A stretch of 64,000 nucleotides of DNA from JAKFYM01 sp964612065 (GCA_964612065.1 CAZTCD010000002.1:29863-93862); one strand, 5' to 3'; shown: positions 1 through 8,558, counted from the stretch's first letter. The notes: generated by a model from the sequence alone, not told the origin. Numbers and translations are program-made.

Positions 1-126
1 GGCGCGTTCTTTCGCGGCCCGGCCGAGCTCGAGCTGAATGCGCTGCTCCTCGATCTCGGCGTCGCGTTTCTTTTTCGCCAGGTTGCGTGCCTGGGTTTCG
101 TTCGCGGTGGATTTATCAACTTCCAT
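1..126 (-). CDS. Partial hypothetical protein, N-terminal 42 residues
   Basis: This gene runs off the left edge, so only its first 42 codons are visible. The ATG at 126 has a strong ribosome binding site, AGGAGG on the minus strand at 131-136, four bases upstream. The visible protein begins MEVDKSTANETQ and is dominated by Lys, Arg, Glu and Ala, as in a soluble helical or coiled-coil segment, with no signal peptide. It lies 27 bp downstream of another minus-strand gene and is probably in one operon with it. I do not recognise the family, and nothing can be said about the missing part. Confidence 0.6.
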   Translation of the reverse strand, partial: MEVDKSTANETQARNLAKKKRDAEIEEQRIQLELGRAAKERA

Positions 127-153
127 GGATCCTCCTGATCCGACGCAGGGGCT

Positions 154-465
154 TTAGTGGCTGTAGCCTTGCCTTTCCTGTGCGGTGTTCTGCACGATAT
201 TGAAAAACACGCGGGCCACTTCGTCGTAAACTTCGGGCTCGAGGGTTTCGAGAAAGGCTTTCTTGCTGGCGATGCTCGGGCGCAGGATCATCTGCTCCAG
301 CAGGGATTCGGCTTTTTCCACCATTTCGTTGCGGGTTTCGGGCTGGCCGATGCGCCATGCCACTCTGCGCAGGGTGCTTTCATCAAATAAAAGATGATTA
401 CCCAGAGCCGATTGCTCCAGGAGATACTTTACCTGGTCCAGTTGTTCCTGATTTACGTAGATCAC
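154..465 (-). CDS. Hypothetical protein, 103 aa
   Basis: A small soluble protein I cannot assign. I chose GTG at 465 because TGGAGG lies nine bases upstream (475-480); the frame is open further upstream but that part has no better start. The protein begins VIYVNQEQLDQV and is rich in amphipathic helices, with no signal peptide, membrane segment or cysteine motif. It lies immediately upstream of the partial gene at the left edge, 27 bp apart on the same strand, and is divergent from the zinc-finger gene at 596. Codon pattern and the convincing start make it a real gene; its function is unknown. Confidence 0.65.
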   Translation of the reverse strand: MIYVNQEQLDQVKYLLEQSALGNHLLFDESTLRRVAWRIGQPETRNEMVEKAESLLEQMILRPSIASKKAFLETLEPEVYDEVARVFFNIVQNTAQERQGYSH

Positions 466-595
466 GAGAAACCGCCTCCATTGCAGTTTTGCCGGAGCCA
501 AATCCGTGGCTCCGCCCCTAAAATAAGTGTAGCGAAGATTTCCGTTATCCCGCAAGCGCTCCGTGCTATCCTAATGCCAAGAGGGGGCCCCCTGA

Positions 596-1462
596 TTGTC
601 GAAAAAGCGCTTTAAATACAGCGATTTCTGCCAGAGCTGCCGGCATCCGCTGAATCCCGACGAGAAGATCGTGTACGTGGAAGAGAGCGCGAACCGGTAT
701 TTCTGTTCTGAAAAGTGCATCCGCGCCTATTACGATCCCATGGCCGAATACTACCGAAAATTGATGGTTTCGGTGCGTGATCCTCACGACGTTTCGGAAA
801 GCGATTTCGGCGACTACGAAAGCTATGCTCCCCTTTGTCTTTCAAACCCGGATGAGGTTTGGGTGGACAATACGGAGTTCGGCGAAACGATTTCCTATTA
901 TCTCGCCAACTTTACCAACGAGGGAGGCAAGTTCACCTATATCGTGGCCTGCTTTTGCCTCGAAGACGAGCCCACCTATATCCTTCTGAGCTTTCCCACC
1001 CGAGACAAAAAGCTGGCCGAGGAATTCCGGCGCGGTGAAAAGCTCGAGCTCAAGGATGACGACGACGAAGTTACTGAGCCTGAAGTGAGCCCGGTACTGG
1101 CGGAAGATTTCCTTGCGCGGCAGGGGAACGCCATCGAGGAAGAGATGCTCCGGCACCGCGAGGAAAGCGATATCCCTCAGAAGGAGTTCGACGAATACCT
1201 TCACCTCGTGGATCAGACCATCGAAAGCCCGGATGAGGTTTGGGAGCTGCAGGACGAGGGAGACAATCCTCTTCTCACCCTGATCTCCCAGCACGAAGAG
1301 AACCTTCACTATGTGGTGATCTGCACCTTCGATAACAGCCAGGGCCAGGAAAGCTGGAGGGTGATTTACAGCTTTCCCACCCGGGATCCTGCCCTTGTGC
1401 AGAGGTACCGCAGGGGCCAGCTCCGGGAAGGTGGGGCGGGTAAGGGAAACTTCCTGCACTGA
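596..1462 (+). CDS. Zinc-finger protein with a duplicated C-terminal domain (possibly PBECR-like)
   Basis: Starts at TTG 596 behind a G-rich ribosome binding site; 288 aa. Residues 12-41 hold a compact zinc-finger pattern, Cys12-x2-Cys15 and Cys37-x3-Cys41, resembling FCS/MYM-type fingers. The rest contains one domain twice, about residues 83-150 and 210-276. Both copies open with PDEVW (85-89, 212-216), have FPTRD exactly 48 residues later (133-137, 260-264) and end in RRG. An acidic linker (about 153-160, DDDDE) and a charged segment join them. The PDEVW opening and alternating hydrophobic strands resemble the phage-associated barnase/EndoU/RelE-like (PBECR) nuclease folds. That link is from memory of the family and is an inference; I see no proven catalytic residues. 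No toxin-antitoxin partner is adjacent. Confidence 0.75.
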   Translation: MSKKRFKYSDFCQSCRHPLNPDEKIVYVEESANRYFCSEKCIRAYYDPMAEYYRKLMVSVRDPHDVSESDFGDYESYAPLCLSNPDEVWVDNTEFGETISYYLANFTNEGGKFTYIVACFCLEDEPTYILLSFPTRDKKLAEEFRRGEKLELKDDDDEVTEPEVSPVLAEDFLARQGNAIEEEMLRHREESDIPQKEFDEYLHLVDQTIESPDEVWELQDEGDNPLLTLISQHEENLHYVVICTFDNSQGQESWRVIYSFPTRDPALVQRYRRGQLREGGAGKGNFLH

Positions 1463-1689
1463 AACGCCTGGGTGCTTTCTGCCCTGCCAACGTCTCTAAA
1501 TTCCCCGCTCTATCTCTGAAACCCTCTCAAACTGCGTCATTTCCCTCCTGTGCCCGCGCCTGTGCATAGGCATTACATTTGCGAAAACCTCCCTGAAGAA
1601 GAGCTGAGTCGGGTGCGGCTGCTGCGGTTGTTTCACAAAAGCGGCGGCCGCACCTTTCAGGCCCCGGCCTGCTTCGAGGAGAGTGATCT

Positions 1690-2322
1690 ATGCGGTCTAT
1701 TCTGGATGTGCTGAACATACTTCCTTCCGACGAGGAGCTGCTCACGCGGAACCCTCAATTCAATCAGGTGACCGAGGGCATGGAGCTTAAGCCCCGGCTG
1801 CAGCAGGAGCTGGAGAGCACTCAATTCGCCACGTTCACCGACAAGGCGCAGCTGGAAGAGGTGGTACAGCACCTGGTGAAGGACGGTTTTCTCCATAGTG
1901 AGATCTATACTTTCGTGGCGAAGGGCGGGAGCTTGCTGGACCATCCCGGAAACCTGAAAGAGAGCAAGATGGGAGAAGGCCTCCTCTTCGGGGTGGCCAT
2001 CGGTGTTGCGGCAGGAGCGATCTTCGGCTGGCTTACGGGCCTCGGCTTCAGTACCCCCTTTCTGACCGTGCCGATTCCGCGCTTTTTCAGCTTGGTGGTG
2101 GGGGCCGTGATCTGGGGGTTTATCGGCGGGATTTTCGGCACCCTGATCGGGCGTAGTATCCCTGAATACAAAGAAAGCCGGTACGAAACGAACCTGCCTG
2201 ATGGAACCATCCTGCTTGTGCTCAAGGTGTTCGAACCTGTGAGGGCCAGGTTGGCGCGCTCGATCCTGCATGCTCACGGAGCAAAACTAGTGAAGCCGGA
2301 AGAAATCCGGAAGGCTGCTTAG
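1690..2322 (+). CDS. Hypothetical membrane protein with two glycine-rich TM segments
   Basis: A 210-aa protein starting at ATG 1690 with GAGGAG just upstream. Residues 1-95 are soluble and helical. Two transmembrane helices follow at about 98-118 and 132-153, both rich in small residues spaced like glycine zippers (GVAAGAIFG, GFIGGIFG), which suggests tight helix packing. A 55-residue basic tail ends the protein. I do not recognise a named family; the layout resembles small stress-related membrane proteins with a glycine-rich hairpin. Its stop overlaps the stop of the convergent tatA-like gene by three bases. Confidence 0.75.
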   Translation: MRSILDVLNILPSDEELLTRNPQFNQVTEGMELKPRLQQELESTQFATFTDKAQLEEVVQHLVKDGFLHSEIYTFVAKGGSLLDHPGNLKESKMGEGLLFGVAIGVAAGAIFGWLTGLGFSTPFLTVPIPRFFSLVVGAVIWGFIGGIFGTLIGRSIPEYKESRYETNLPDGTILLVLKVFEPVRARLARSILHAHGAKLVKPEEIRKAA

Positions 2323-2594
2323 GCTTTGGGGGAAACGGGGGCTTCCGAGGCCTGGGCTTCCACGCGCTCCGCGGGAGGGGCTTCCGACGCCGGCTTGGGG
2401 GCAGCGGCTTTGTTCGAGGAAGAGGCAATTTGCTGAGAGGGGGAAGCGTTGTCCTGGTGGGTTCCGCCCATGGCGTCTTTGAAGTTTTTCAGGGTGCGGC
2501 CGATGCTGTGGCCGAGATCCGGAAGGCGCTTGGGTCCGAAGATCAGAAGGATCACCAGCAAAACTAAGAGATGTTCGCCCGAAAAACCAAACAT
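2319..2594 (-). CDS. tatA: TatA/TatE-like twin-arginine translocase subunit
   Basis: A 91-aa protein with the layout of the small Tat subunits. A short N-terminal membrane helix (about 5-18) is followed by the hinge FGPKRLPDLG and an amphipathic helix (GRTLKNFKDAM), then an unstructured Ala/Pro/Glu-rich tail. TatA family proteins oligomerise in the inner membrane to form the conduit for folded, twin-arginine-signal proteins. FGPKRLP is typical of TatA/E; TatB is usually longer and starts differently, but TatB cannot be fully excluded. No tatB or tatC is adjacent, so it stands alone. GAGG lies a few bases ahead of the ATG at 2594. Confidence 0.88.
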   Translation of the reverse strand: MFGFSGEHLLVLLVILLIFGPKRLPDLGHSIGRTLKNFKDAMGGTHQDNASPSQQIASSSNKAAAPKPASEAPPAERVEAQASEAPVSPKA

Positions 2595-2670
2595 AAGTAC
2601 CTCGTGAGCCCTTTATAACGCGGGAGCCGGGAAGAGGCAAATCAGGAGAAGCGGCGCGAAATTCCGGAGT

Positions 2671-3174
2671 CTATTGGTTCATCACTGCGATCGCTCTGGG
2701 AGGAGCGTAGTTGGAAGCGTAATTCAGGAAGGCCTTATAGGCGTTCAAATCGCTTTCCGCCAGAATCACGATGCTGCCGAACTGGGCGGCGGAGGCGTCA
2801 AGAGTGAAGGTCATCGCGTCGGTGGGGGAAAAGCAGGTTTCAGGAAAGGCGTAGTCGCTCATTGGCACCAGGCAGAAGCGTCCGTTTTGGGGGAAGTTCA
2901 TGCCCACCTTGAGCTGCACCATCGGGTACGAAGAGTCCACTTTGCAGATGCTCGAGCCCGAGAAGCTCGCGGCGAATGAGGCGTTGCCGCCATCGATCAC
3001 CGTGAACTGCTTGCAATAGAGAAGGCCGAGGGGCGACTGGGCTCCGGCTTTGATGGGATTTACCGTAACCGAGGATTTCTTCGAGCGAAACGGGTTTCCG
3101 TCGTTGGTGTTGCCGCAGGCACTGAGAACGGCCAGGCATACAAGAGCGATGAAAAAAGAAGCTGGAAAACGCAC
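2671..3174 (-). CDS. Hypothetical lipoprotein, 167 aa
   Basis: The open frame extends to 3294, but GTG at 3174 is the likely start. It has AGAGG seven bases upstream and directly begins a type II signal peptide, with hydrophobic FFIALVCLAVL and lipobox LSAC (lipidated Cys20). The mature part of about 148 aa has four further cysteines, which could form disulfides in the periplasm, and no domain I recognise. The sequence between 3175 and 3294 contains a large inverted repeat and is best read as leader. The protein is predicted to be anchored to the inner or outer membrane by lipid. Confidence 0.7.
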   Translation of the reverse strand: MRFPASFFIALVCLAVLSACGNTNDGNPFRSKKSSVTVNPIKAGAQSPLGLLYCKQFTVIDGGNASFAASFSGSSICKVDSSYPMVQLKVGMNFPQNGRFCLVPMSDYAFPETCFSPTDAMTFTLDASAAQFGSIVILAESDLNAYKAFLNYASNYAPPRAIAVMNQ

Positions 3175-3485
3175 GCAACAACCTCTGAGAGTAAAAGGGG
3201 TGACAGCCGCGTAAGAGGGGAGAGCGAGCGTAGGGGAGAGCGGGAGAAGGGGCTCGCGGCTGTCTGCCTGGAGACATCTCAAGTTCGATGCCAAAGCGGG
3301 GATTCGAAAATCTCTCGTGATTCAAGGGCTTCGCTCCTGAGTGGCAGCCTGTTCAATCTTTGGATGGTTTACAGCTGTACAAAGTTTTTACAGCAGCTGA
3401 TTTCTGCTCTCTGCGGGAGAGGGCAAACGCCCGCCATTCTTGAGATTTCGGGCTAGGAGGTCGATAAGCCTTCTTGAGGGGCTTG
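3175..3485. other. Intergenic region of 311 bp between divergent genes, with inverted repeats
   Basis: No convincing gene is present. Two structures stand out. The 10-bp arms GACAGCCGCG (3202-3211) and CGCGGCTGTC (3255-3264) are perfect inverted repeats around a 43-base purine-rich stretch; transcribed leftward, this would put a hairpin in the leader of the lipoprotein gene. A perfect palindrome TACAGCTGTA lies at 3370-3379, followed by a related ACAGCAGCTG at about 3390, and could be an operator. AGGAGG occurs at 3455-3460, and GAGGGG at 3476-3481 precedes the ATG at 3486. Confidence 0.5.
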
Positions 3486-4946
3486 ATGGGCAATACGGAG
3501 AATATCTGGGACACATTCTGGGCGATCGCGGCCGCCATAAGCGGCCTGGGACTGCCTGGAGCGATCGTATTGCTCCTCGTATGCTATCTTGTGGTGTTTC
3601 TCCGCTGGATCTGCCGCGACTCCTCTCTGGCGGAGGCCTTGCGAGCCACGCAGCCCGGGCGGCGTTTGTGGGTGAAGGTGATCCTCGGCACCGGAGTTGC
3701 GCTCTTTGTGCTGGTGCTCCCGCTTTGCTCATTGGATCTCGTGGCCTATGGGCTGCTCGTGGCTTCCGTGGTGTGCGTGGTTTCCGCATTCTCCCGGAGC
3801 TTGCGTGAATCCACCCGCCTTTCGCAATGGCCCTTCTGGATGGTTGCCGCCATAGCAACCTGTGTTTTCGATTTCGTGATCTGGGCCTATTGTGCCTCGG
3901 GTGCCAGTGCGGGTGGCCTGGAAAGTTTCTTCCCGTTCATGGAGCTCGTTCTCTTTGGAGGGGCCTATTATTTCTACCAGTGCCTTCCGGAGCCCACCAA
4001 AGACCATCCCCGCAAAGTGGCTCTACGCCTTGTATTCTGCATCATTGCGTTGGTGATGGTGGATCACTCCTCGGCCCAAATCAGTTATTTCCTCTCCGTG
4101 AGAGCGGGCAATTTCGCGGAGGCCGACCGGATCCGCGTGGAAAATCCTTATTTCCCGGTGAGCGTGGCCATGCAGGAAATTCTGGAGCGCTCTCCTCCCA
4201 AGGTGATTCCGCCGGACGAAAGGAAAGCCACGAGGGCCAGAGTGGTTTTTGAGCAGGATCTGGCGCGGATCATCGCATTCTTCCTGGGTTTGGCCGGCTT
4301 CAATTCCATCGTTGCCGTTACTTCGAGGCAGTTCGGGCTGAACAGCGCCAAGAGGATTCCTTCGGTGGCAGGAAACGGCGGGCTGGCCGAGATGCCCGAG
4401 CTGCCGGAAACCGTGCGACAATCGATTTTCTTTCCCAATAGGCGATATCGCCGTGGCCATAGCACTTTGCTCTTTTCGCTGGCGCTGGCGGGAAATCTTT
4501 TCGTGAGTTTTTTGACCGTTTTCTCCACCTCCAAAGGAAATATCGGCCACTTCCTGCTCTCGTTCCTCGCCTATTCCGGCATGCTTTTTCCTCCACTCGC
4601 GCTTGGCCTGAAGAATGGATTCCGCCTCTCCGCTTACCGGGCGCGGAGTTCGTTGCGTGCCGTGCAAGTGCTGCTGCACACCAGAGGATATAAACCGGTA
4701 GACGTGACGGTTCTGCGGCCCACGCTCTTGCAGCGCCTGCAGCACCGGATCACCGGTTCCTGGGTCCGTCATGCGGAGGACAAAAAAGGCCGGCGCTATA
4801 GCGTGATGTTCGGTTCCTGCCCCAGGGGCGAATTCCCTGCGCATCTCTACCAGCTTCGCTCCGGACCTTTGAACGAATCTCTAACAGGGCGGCAAGCCTA
4901 TGTAGCTATCCCCCGCCATGATTTGCCGGCGAAGGAATCGGCCTGA
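3486..4946 (+). CDS. Hypothetical polytopic membrane protein, 486 aa
   Basis: An integral membrane protein with about eight or nine predicted helices. One group spans roughly residues 10-220. After an extracytoplasmic stretch of about 60 residues, a second group lies at about 255-390. The last 100 residues are basic and soluble. I chose ATG 3486, preceded by GAGGGG at 3476-3481; TTG 3474 with the AGGAGG at 3455-3460 is an alternative adding four residues. I recognise no transporter or enzyme signature. It ends six bases from the stop of convergent lnt. Confidence 0.7.
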   Translation: MGNTENIWDTFWAIAAAISGLGLPGAIVLLLVCYLVVFLRWICRDSSLAEALRATQPGRRLWVKVILGTGVALFVLVLPLCSLDLVAYGLLVASVVCVVSAFSRSLRESTRLSQWPFWMVAAIATCVFDFVIWAYCASGASAGGLESFFPFMELVLFGGAYYFYQCLPEPTKDHPRKVALRLVFCIIALVMVDHSSAQISYFLSVRAGNFAEADRIRVENPYFPVSVAMQEILERSPPKVIPPDERKATRARVVFEQDLARIIAFFLGLAGFNSIVAVTSRQFGLNSAKRIPSVAGNGGLAEMPELPETVRQSIFFPNRRYRRGHSTLLFSLALAGNLFVSFLTVFSTSKGNIGHFLLSFLAYSGMLFPPLALGLKNGFRLSAYRARSSLRAVQVLLHTRGYKPVDVTVLRPTLLQRLQHRITGSWVRHAEDKKGRRYSVMFGSCPRGEFPAHLYQLRSGPLNESLTGRQAYVAIPRHDLPAKESA

Positions 4947-4951
4947 GCGCC

Positions 4952-6529
4952 TTAAGCTCTTAGCCCCTTCAGGGCCAGCACCGCAAGCGCCGCCGCCACC
5001 AGAAGCATCAGCCAGGCGAACCATTCCCCGAAGCGGGTGTAAAGCGTGGTTTCCTGCTCTCGCGGTAGCGGCACTTCCACGATCTCATAGGCTTCCTGGT
5101 AAGGGGCGCTGATCAGGCTGGCTTCGCCCGAGGCTTTCACGAAACCGGAGAGGCCTGTGTTCGTGGCCCGCACCATAGGAATCCTATGCTCAATGCTTCG
5201 CAAGGCCGAAAGCTGGAAATGTTGCCAGGGCTCGAAAGTGTCGCCGAACCAGGAATCCTTGGTCACGTTCACGAACAGGCGGGTGCCGGCCAGGGCATAG
5301 CCGCGCATATACTCCGGGAGGATTGCCTCGTAGCAGATGTTCACTCCGAGCGAAAGGCTGCCGCCTTTCCAGGGAAGGGAAAGTGGCACCGGTCCCGGTC
5401 CGCGGCCAAAATCGCCCATCATCGGATTGATTTCTTTGAGCGAGGGAAACCAGCTGTCGCCGGGAAAATACTCGCCGAAGATCAGCAGCACCTGCTTTTT
5501 GTAGCTGCTGATCCACTCCCCGGAGGAGGAAAGCAGGATGGCGCTGTTGTAGTCCTTGCCGAGATCGTTTTCGTAGCCGCCGAAAAGAAGGGGCACGCCG
5601 GTGCCGGCCACCGTGCGGCTCACTAGATTCGCATATCCGTAAGCGAAAGAAGAGTTCTTGCCGCCCGTGGAAGAAAGGGAAAAAGCCATGGGGTAAGCGG
5701 TTTCGGCCCAAAGGAGAAGGTCGGGCTTTTGCGCGGCGAGCTCTTCCGTTTTCTGCAGCAAGCGCGTGAGCAGAATCCCGACCACTTCCCGGCCAGGCAT
5801 TCGGGCGAACTGTTTTTCGGCGTCGTCCATATTGTGCTGGATCAGGCCCACGCGCAGGGGTTCGGTGGGCAGGCGGTCTACCCGCAATCGCTCCTGATGG
5901 CCCCAGATCCAAAGGCCCACCAGGAGCATCAGGGAGGCGGCCAGCGAGGGAGCGGCTTTGGCGCCGTTCTTCCGGAGGTAGTAAACCGAGCCACCCACCC
6001 AAAGAGGGAGGAAGGTAAGCAGGCTCACGCCTCCGATCGCCGCACTTTGAGCCAGCGAAAGGAAATGGATCAGGGTGTTCCCGAGGTGTTCGGGAAAGAT
6101 CTTAAGAAAGCGCGCCAGGTATTCGAGGCCTGTATAAAGCGCAGCCCAGAAGAGCGGGCGCATCGCCACGGGGAGGCGTTCCACCGGCAGGCGAAGCCAA
6201 TGGCCCAGCACCATAAAACCCAGCATCTGCGGGGCCGCCACGATACAGAAAAGCAGAAGCAGGCCAATCGCCATCGGCAGAGGCATGCCTCCAAAGTTCT
6301 GGGCCACATAAACAATCCAGTGAAATCCGCCCCAGGCCACGAGAGCGGAAAGCAGAAAGCCGAGCTTTACTGCCTGCTTTTTTCTTTCGATGGCGTGCAA
6401 GGAAAACAAAAGAAAGGGCATTACCAGAAGGGAAAAGGCCGGCTGGTCGAAGCGCGGGAAGCAAAGTACGTAGGAAAGCCCGGCGAGGATTGCCCATTGG
6501 GTAGCCTTGTGTGGTAACCTTGGTTTCAT
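4952..6529 (-). CDS. lnt: Apolipoprotein N-acyltransferase
   Basis: Lnt moves an acyl chain from phospholipid to the N-terminal diacylglyceryl-cysteine of lipoproteins in the inner membrane, the last step of lipoprotein maturation in Gram-negative bacteria. The 525-aa protein has N-terminal membrane helices up to about residue 210, then a periplasmic nitrilase-like domain and a final membrane helix. The catalytic triad is visible: Glu276 in LLWAETAYP, Lys345 in SYKKQVLL and Cys399 in GVNICYEA. Its length is usual for the family. The ATG at 6529 shares bases with the ATG of the divergent gene at 6528. The many lipoproteins in this window fit its role. Confidence 0.95.
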   Translation of the reverse strand: MKPRLPHKATQWAILAGLSYVLCFPRFDQPAFSLLVMPFLLFSLHAIERKKQAVKLGFLLSALVAWGGFHWIVYVAQNFGGMPLPMAIGLLLLFCIVAAPQMLGFMVLGHWLRLPVERLPVAMRPLFWAALYTGLEYLARFLKIFPEHLGNTLIHFLSLAQSAAIGGVSLLTFLPLWVGGSVYYLRKNGAKAAPSLAASLMLLVGLWIWGHQERLRVDRLPTEPLRVGLIQHNMDDAEKQFARMPGREVVGILLTRLLQKTEELAAQKPDLLLWAETAYPMAFSLSSTGGKNSSFAYGYANLVSRTVAGTGVPLLFGGYENDLGKDYNSAILLSSSGEWISSYKKQVLLIFGEYFPGDSWFPSLKEINPMMGDFGRGPGPVPLSLPWKGGSLSLGVNICYEAILPEYMRGYALAGTRLFVNVTKDSWFGDTFEPWQHFQLSALRSIEHRIPMVRATNTGLSGFVKASGEASLISAPYQEAYEIVEVPLPREQETTLYTRFGEWFAWLMLLVAAALAVLALKGLRA

Positions 6530-7238
6530 GGAAGTTCATGGTACCGGTCCAAAGGAAGGAACGGAAGCTCCCCGACAACAGTCTGAAACTGCCCCTGCGC
6601 GTTCAGACGGGCGCAGGGAAATCAGCTGTTCCGATTGCGGGCATATTTATCTTATCGCGGAGAGCCAACCGAGCGCTCACTGCCGCAAATGCGGAAATAT
6701 CGAATTCGTTCCGTTGAGAGCGGCGGCCAAGCAGGAAGGCATGGGCCTTCTCACCAAAAAAATCCTGGCCCGGCGGATCTTGCCGCCAGCCGAGGAGGCC
6801 AAGCCGAACCCTCTGGACGCCTTCGAAGGCACTCCCGATGGAGCTGCCGTGGAAGAGATCCGGATGCGCTACCAAGTGGAATGGCAGCTCTGGGCGGCGC
6901 TGGTGAGGCGCTTTAACGATCACACCTATCATATGGCCTATGTGTGTCAGTGCGCGTCCTTGCACGAGCTTGATAAAGCCGCCGCCCGATACCGGGAGCA
7001 CCGGAATGTGATGGCAGTATCCCAGGAAACCCGCTGGCAGGCCGAGGTTTCGGAGCTGATGCTGGCCAGGATCGAAAGTATCGCGGCGATGAGAATGTCC
7101 TCCGACCATGGCACCTGGTGGACGGAGCTGCTGTCTCGCGTTTACCTGATGCGTACCGAAATCAAGGCGCTCGGGATCGGATGGGTGGTTCTGGGGATGG
7201 TTCTGGGGTTCAAGGTGATCGGGGCTTTGGTGCGGTAG
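6528..7238 (+). CDS. Zinc-ribbon protein with a C-terminal membrane anchor
   Basis: A 236-aa protein of unknown function. Near the N-terminus two CxxC pairs (Cys34/Cys37 and Cys52/Cys55) form a probable zinc ribbon. The middle is helical and charged, and the last ~22 residues (GIGWVVLGMVLGFKVIGAL) form a membrane helix, so it is probably a tail-anchored protein facing the cytoplasm. The frame opens at TTG 6507, but ATG 6528 is more natural. It shares bases with the ATG of lnt on the other strand, so neither gene has a classical leader, and I see no clear ribosome binding site for it. Confidence 0.7.
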   Translation: MEVHGTGPKEGTEAPRQQSETAPARSDGRREISCSDCGHIYLIAESQPSAHCRKCGNIEFVPLRAAAKQEGMGLLTKKILARRILPPAEEAKPNPLDAFEGTPDGAAVEEIRMRYQVEWQLWAALVRRFNDHTYHMAYVCQCASLHELDKAAARYREHRNVMAVSQETRWQAEVSELMLARIESIAAMRMSSDHGTWWTELLSRVYLMRTEIKALGIGWVVLGMVLGFKVIGALVR

Positions 7239-7343
7239 GAATCGGCCCGCGTCTCGCTTCAAGGATGAACCGTCCAGGTTCCTTCTCTGTTCTGAAGCTC
7301 CGTAAGCGAGAGCGGGGCTGAATCGAAAAATCTATACCGGCAG

Positions 7344-8558
7344 TTACTGCAGGGCCACGCCGCGGATGGCCTGAATGGTCTTGGTTACCGCTTTGCTCTG
7401 CCCTCTCTTGCGGGAGTTGGAGCGGGCCAGGTGAACGCGGGCTTCTTCCCTGTCCTGCCGGTCAAGGGCGGCGAGGAGGCGGGAGTTCTTGCCTTCGCGG
7501 CGGGCGATTACCAGGCGCAGGGCTTTGTAGGCGTTGATCTTGCCGCCGCTCACCACCTTGCCTTCGAGAGAGGGGTATTTGTCCACCGACTTCATGATGA
7601 TGTCGCGCACTTCCACAGGCTTGAGGCCGGGAATCTCCGAGAGAATCAGGGCGGCGAGCCCGCTCACGAAAGCCGTGGCTTGCGAGGTGCCGGTGAGGTA
7701 GCCGTAGCGGCCCTTGGGAAGAGTGGACCAGATGTTCTCTCCGGGCGCGGCTACGTGCACGTGCTTCCGTCCCCAGTTGGACGAAGGCAGCAGCTCGTTC
7801 TTCTGGTTGGTTCCGGCTACCGCGATGATGTTCGAGAGGCCGTAGGCAGCAGGGAAGTAGGCATTTCCGGGCTTGTCGGTGTCCTGGTATTCGTTTCCGG
7901 CGGCGGCCACGAATACCACGCCCTTGGCCTCGGCGCGCTGAATGGCCTTCATTTCGGAAGCGGAAAACTCAGCTCCTCCGCCGGAATAATTGATCACGTT
8001 CGCGCCGTGGTCCACGGCGTAGTTGATCGCCTTCACGGTATTCATGAGGTTCTTCGCGCCGGTGGCGGTGTCGGAATAGTAGCGAACGGCCATGATGCAG
8101 ATATTGGGAGCCACACCCGAGGCGCCCGCATTGGTTTTTGCGGTGGCACCTAGGATGCCGGCCACATGGGAGCCGTGTCCGTGAGCGTCTACGGGGTTTC
8201 TCTTGTTGGTAACGAAGTCAAAACCGTATTCACCCTTTTCTCGGCAGATGTTGTCTTTCAGGTCGGGGTGGCTGGGATCGATTCCGGTATCAATCACGGC
8301 CACCACGATGCGCTTGGATCCTTTGGAGATCCTCCAGGCTTTGCGGGCGTTGATATGGGAATCGTTAGGGCCGCTTTCGAGGCCCCAGTTGCGCAAAGTA
8401 ACTTGAGGCTTGGGGGCGCGACGCTTTTGGAGGTTCTTGGTGGTCTTGAGGTTGGGGATCAGGCCGAAAGCCTGATGATCAGCAGGCGCGAAGGCAAGGC
8501 AGCTAAAGGAGGCTGCCATGATTACGAAGAGTTTTGCCATCGAGCTGAGCTTACGCAT
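7344..8558 (-). CDS. Secreted subtilisin-family (S8) serine protease
   Basis: A 404-aa secreted endopeptidase, counted from ATG 8558, which opens a basic/hydrophobic signal peptide (MRKLSSMAKLFVIMAA). The catalytic triad is intact: Asp90 in VVAVIDTG, His128 in HGSHVAG and Ser292 in LTGTSQATA, with the oxyanion Asn222 in AAAGNE. A pro-segment of about 60-70 residues precedes the catalytic domain, which ends near residue 345. A Lys/Arg-rich C-terminal tail follows. The longer frame to 8618 has no better start. Presumably it degrades extracellular protein; its substrate is unknown. Confidence 0.88.
   Translation of the reverse strand: MRKLSSMAKLFVIMAASFSCLAFAPADHQAFGLIPNLKTTKNLQKRRAPKPQVTLRNWGLESGPNDSHINARKAWRISKGSKRIVVAVIDTGIDPSHPDLKDNICREKGEYGFDFVTNKRNPVDAHGHGSHVAGILGATAKTNAGASGVAPNICIMAVRYYSDTATGAKNLMNTVKAINYAVDHGANVINYSGGGAEFSASEMKAIQRAEAKGVVFVAAAGNEYQDTDKPGNAYFPAAYGLSNIIAVAGTNQKNELLPSSNWGRKHVHVAAPGENIWSTLPKGRYGYLTGTSQATAFVSGLAALILSEIPGLKPVEVRDIIMKSVDKYPSLEGKVVSGGKINAYKALRLVIARREGKNSRLLAALDRQDREEARVHLARSNSRKRGQSKAVTKTIQAIRGVALQ

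Noticed and set aside
1550..1714. 54-codon frame from GTG before the membrane protein gene at 1690
   Set aside because: The translation looks mildly protein-like, but there is no ribosome binding site and it overlaps the next gene; support is too weak.
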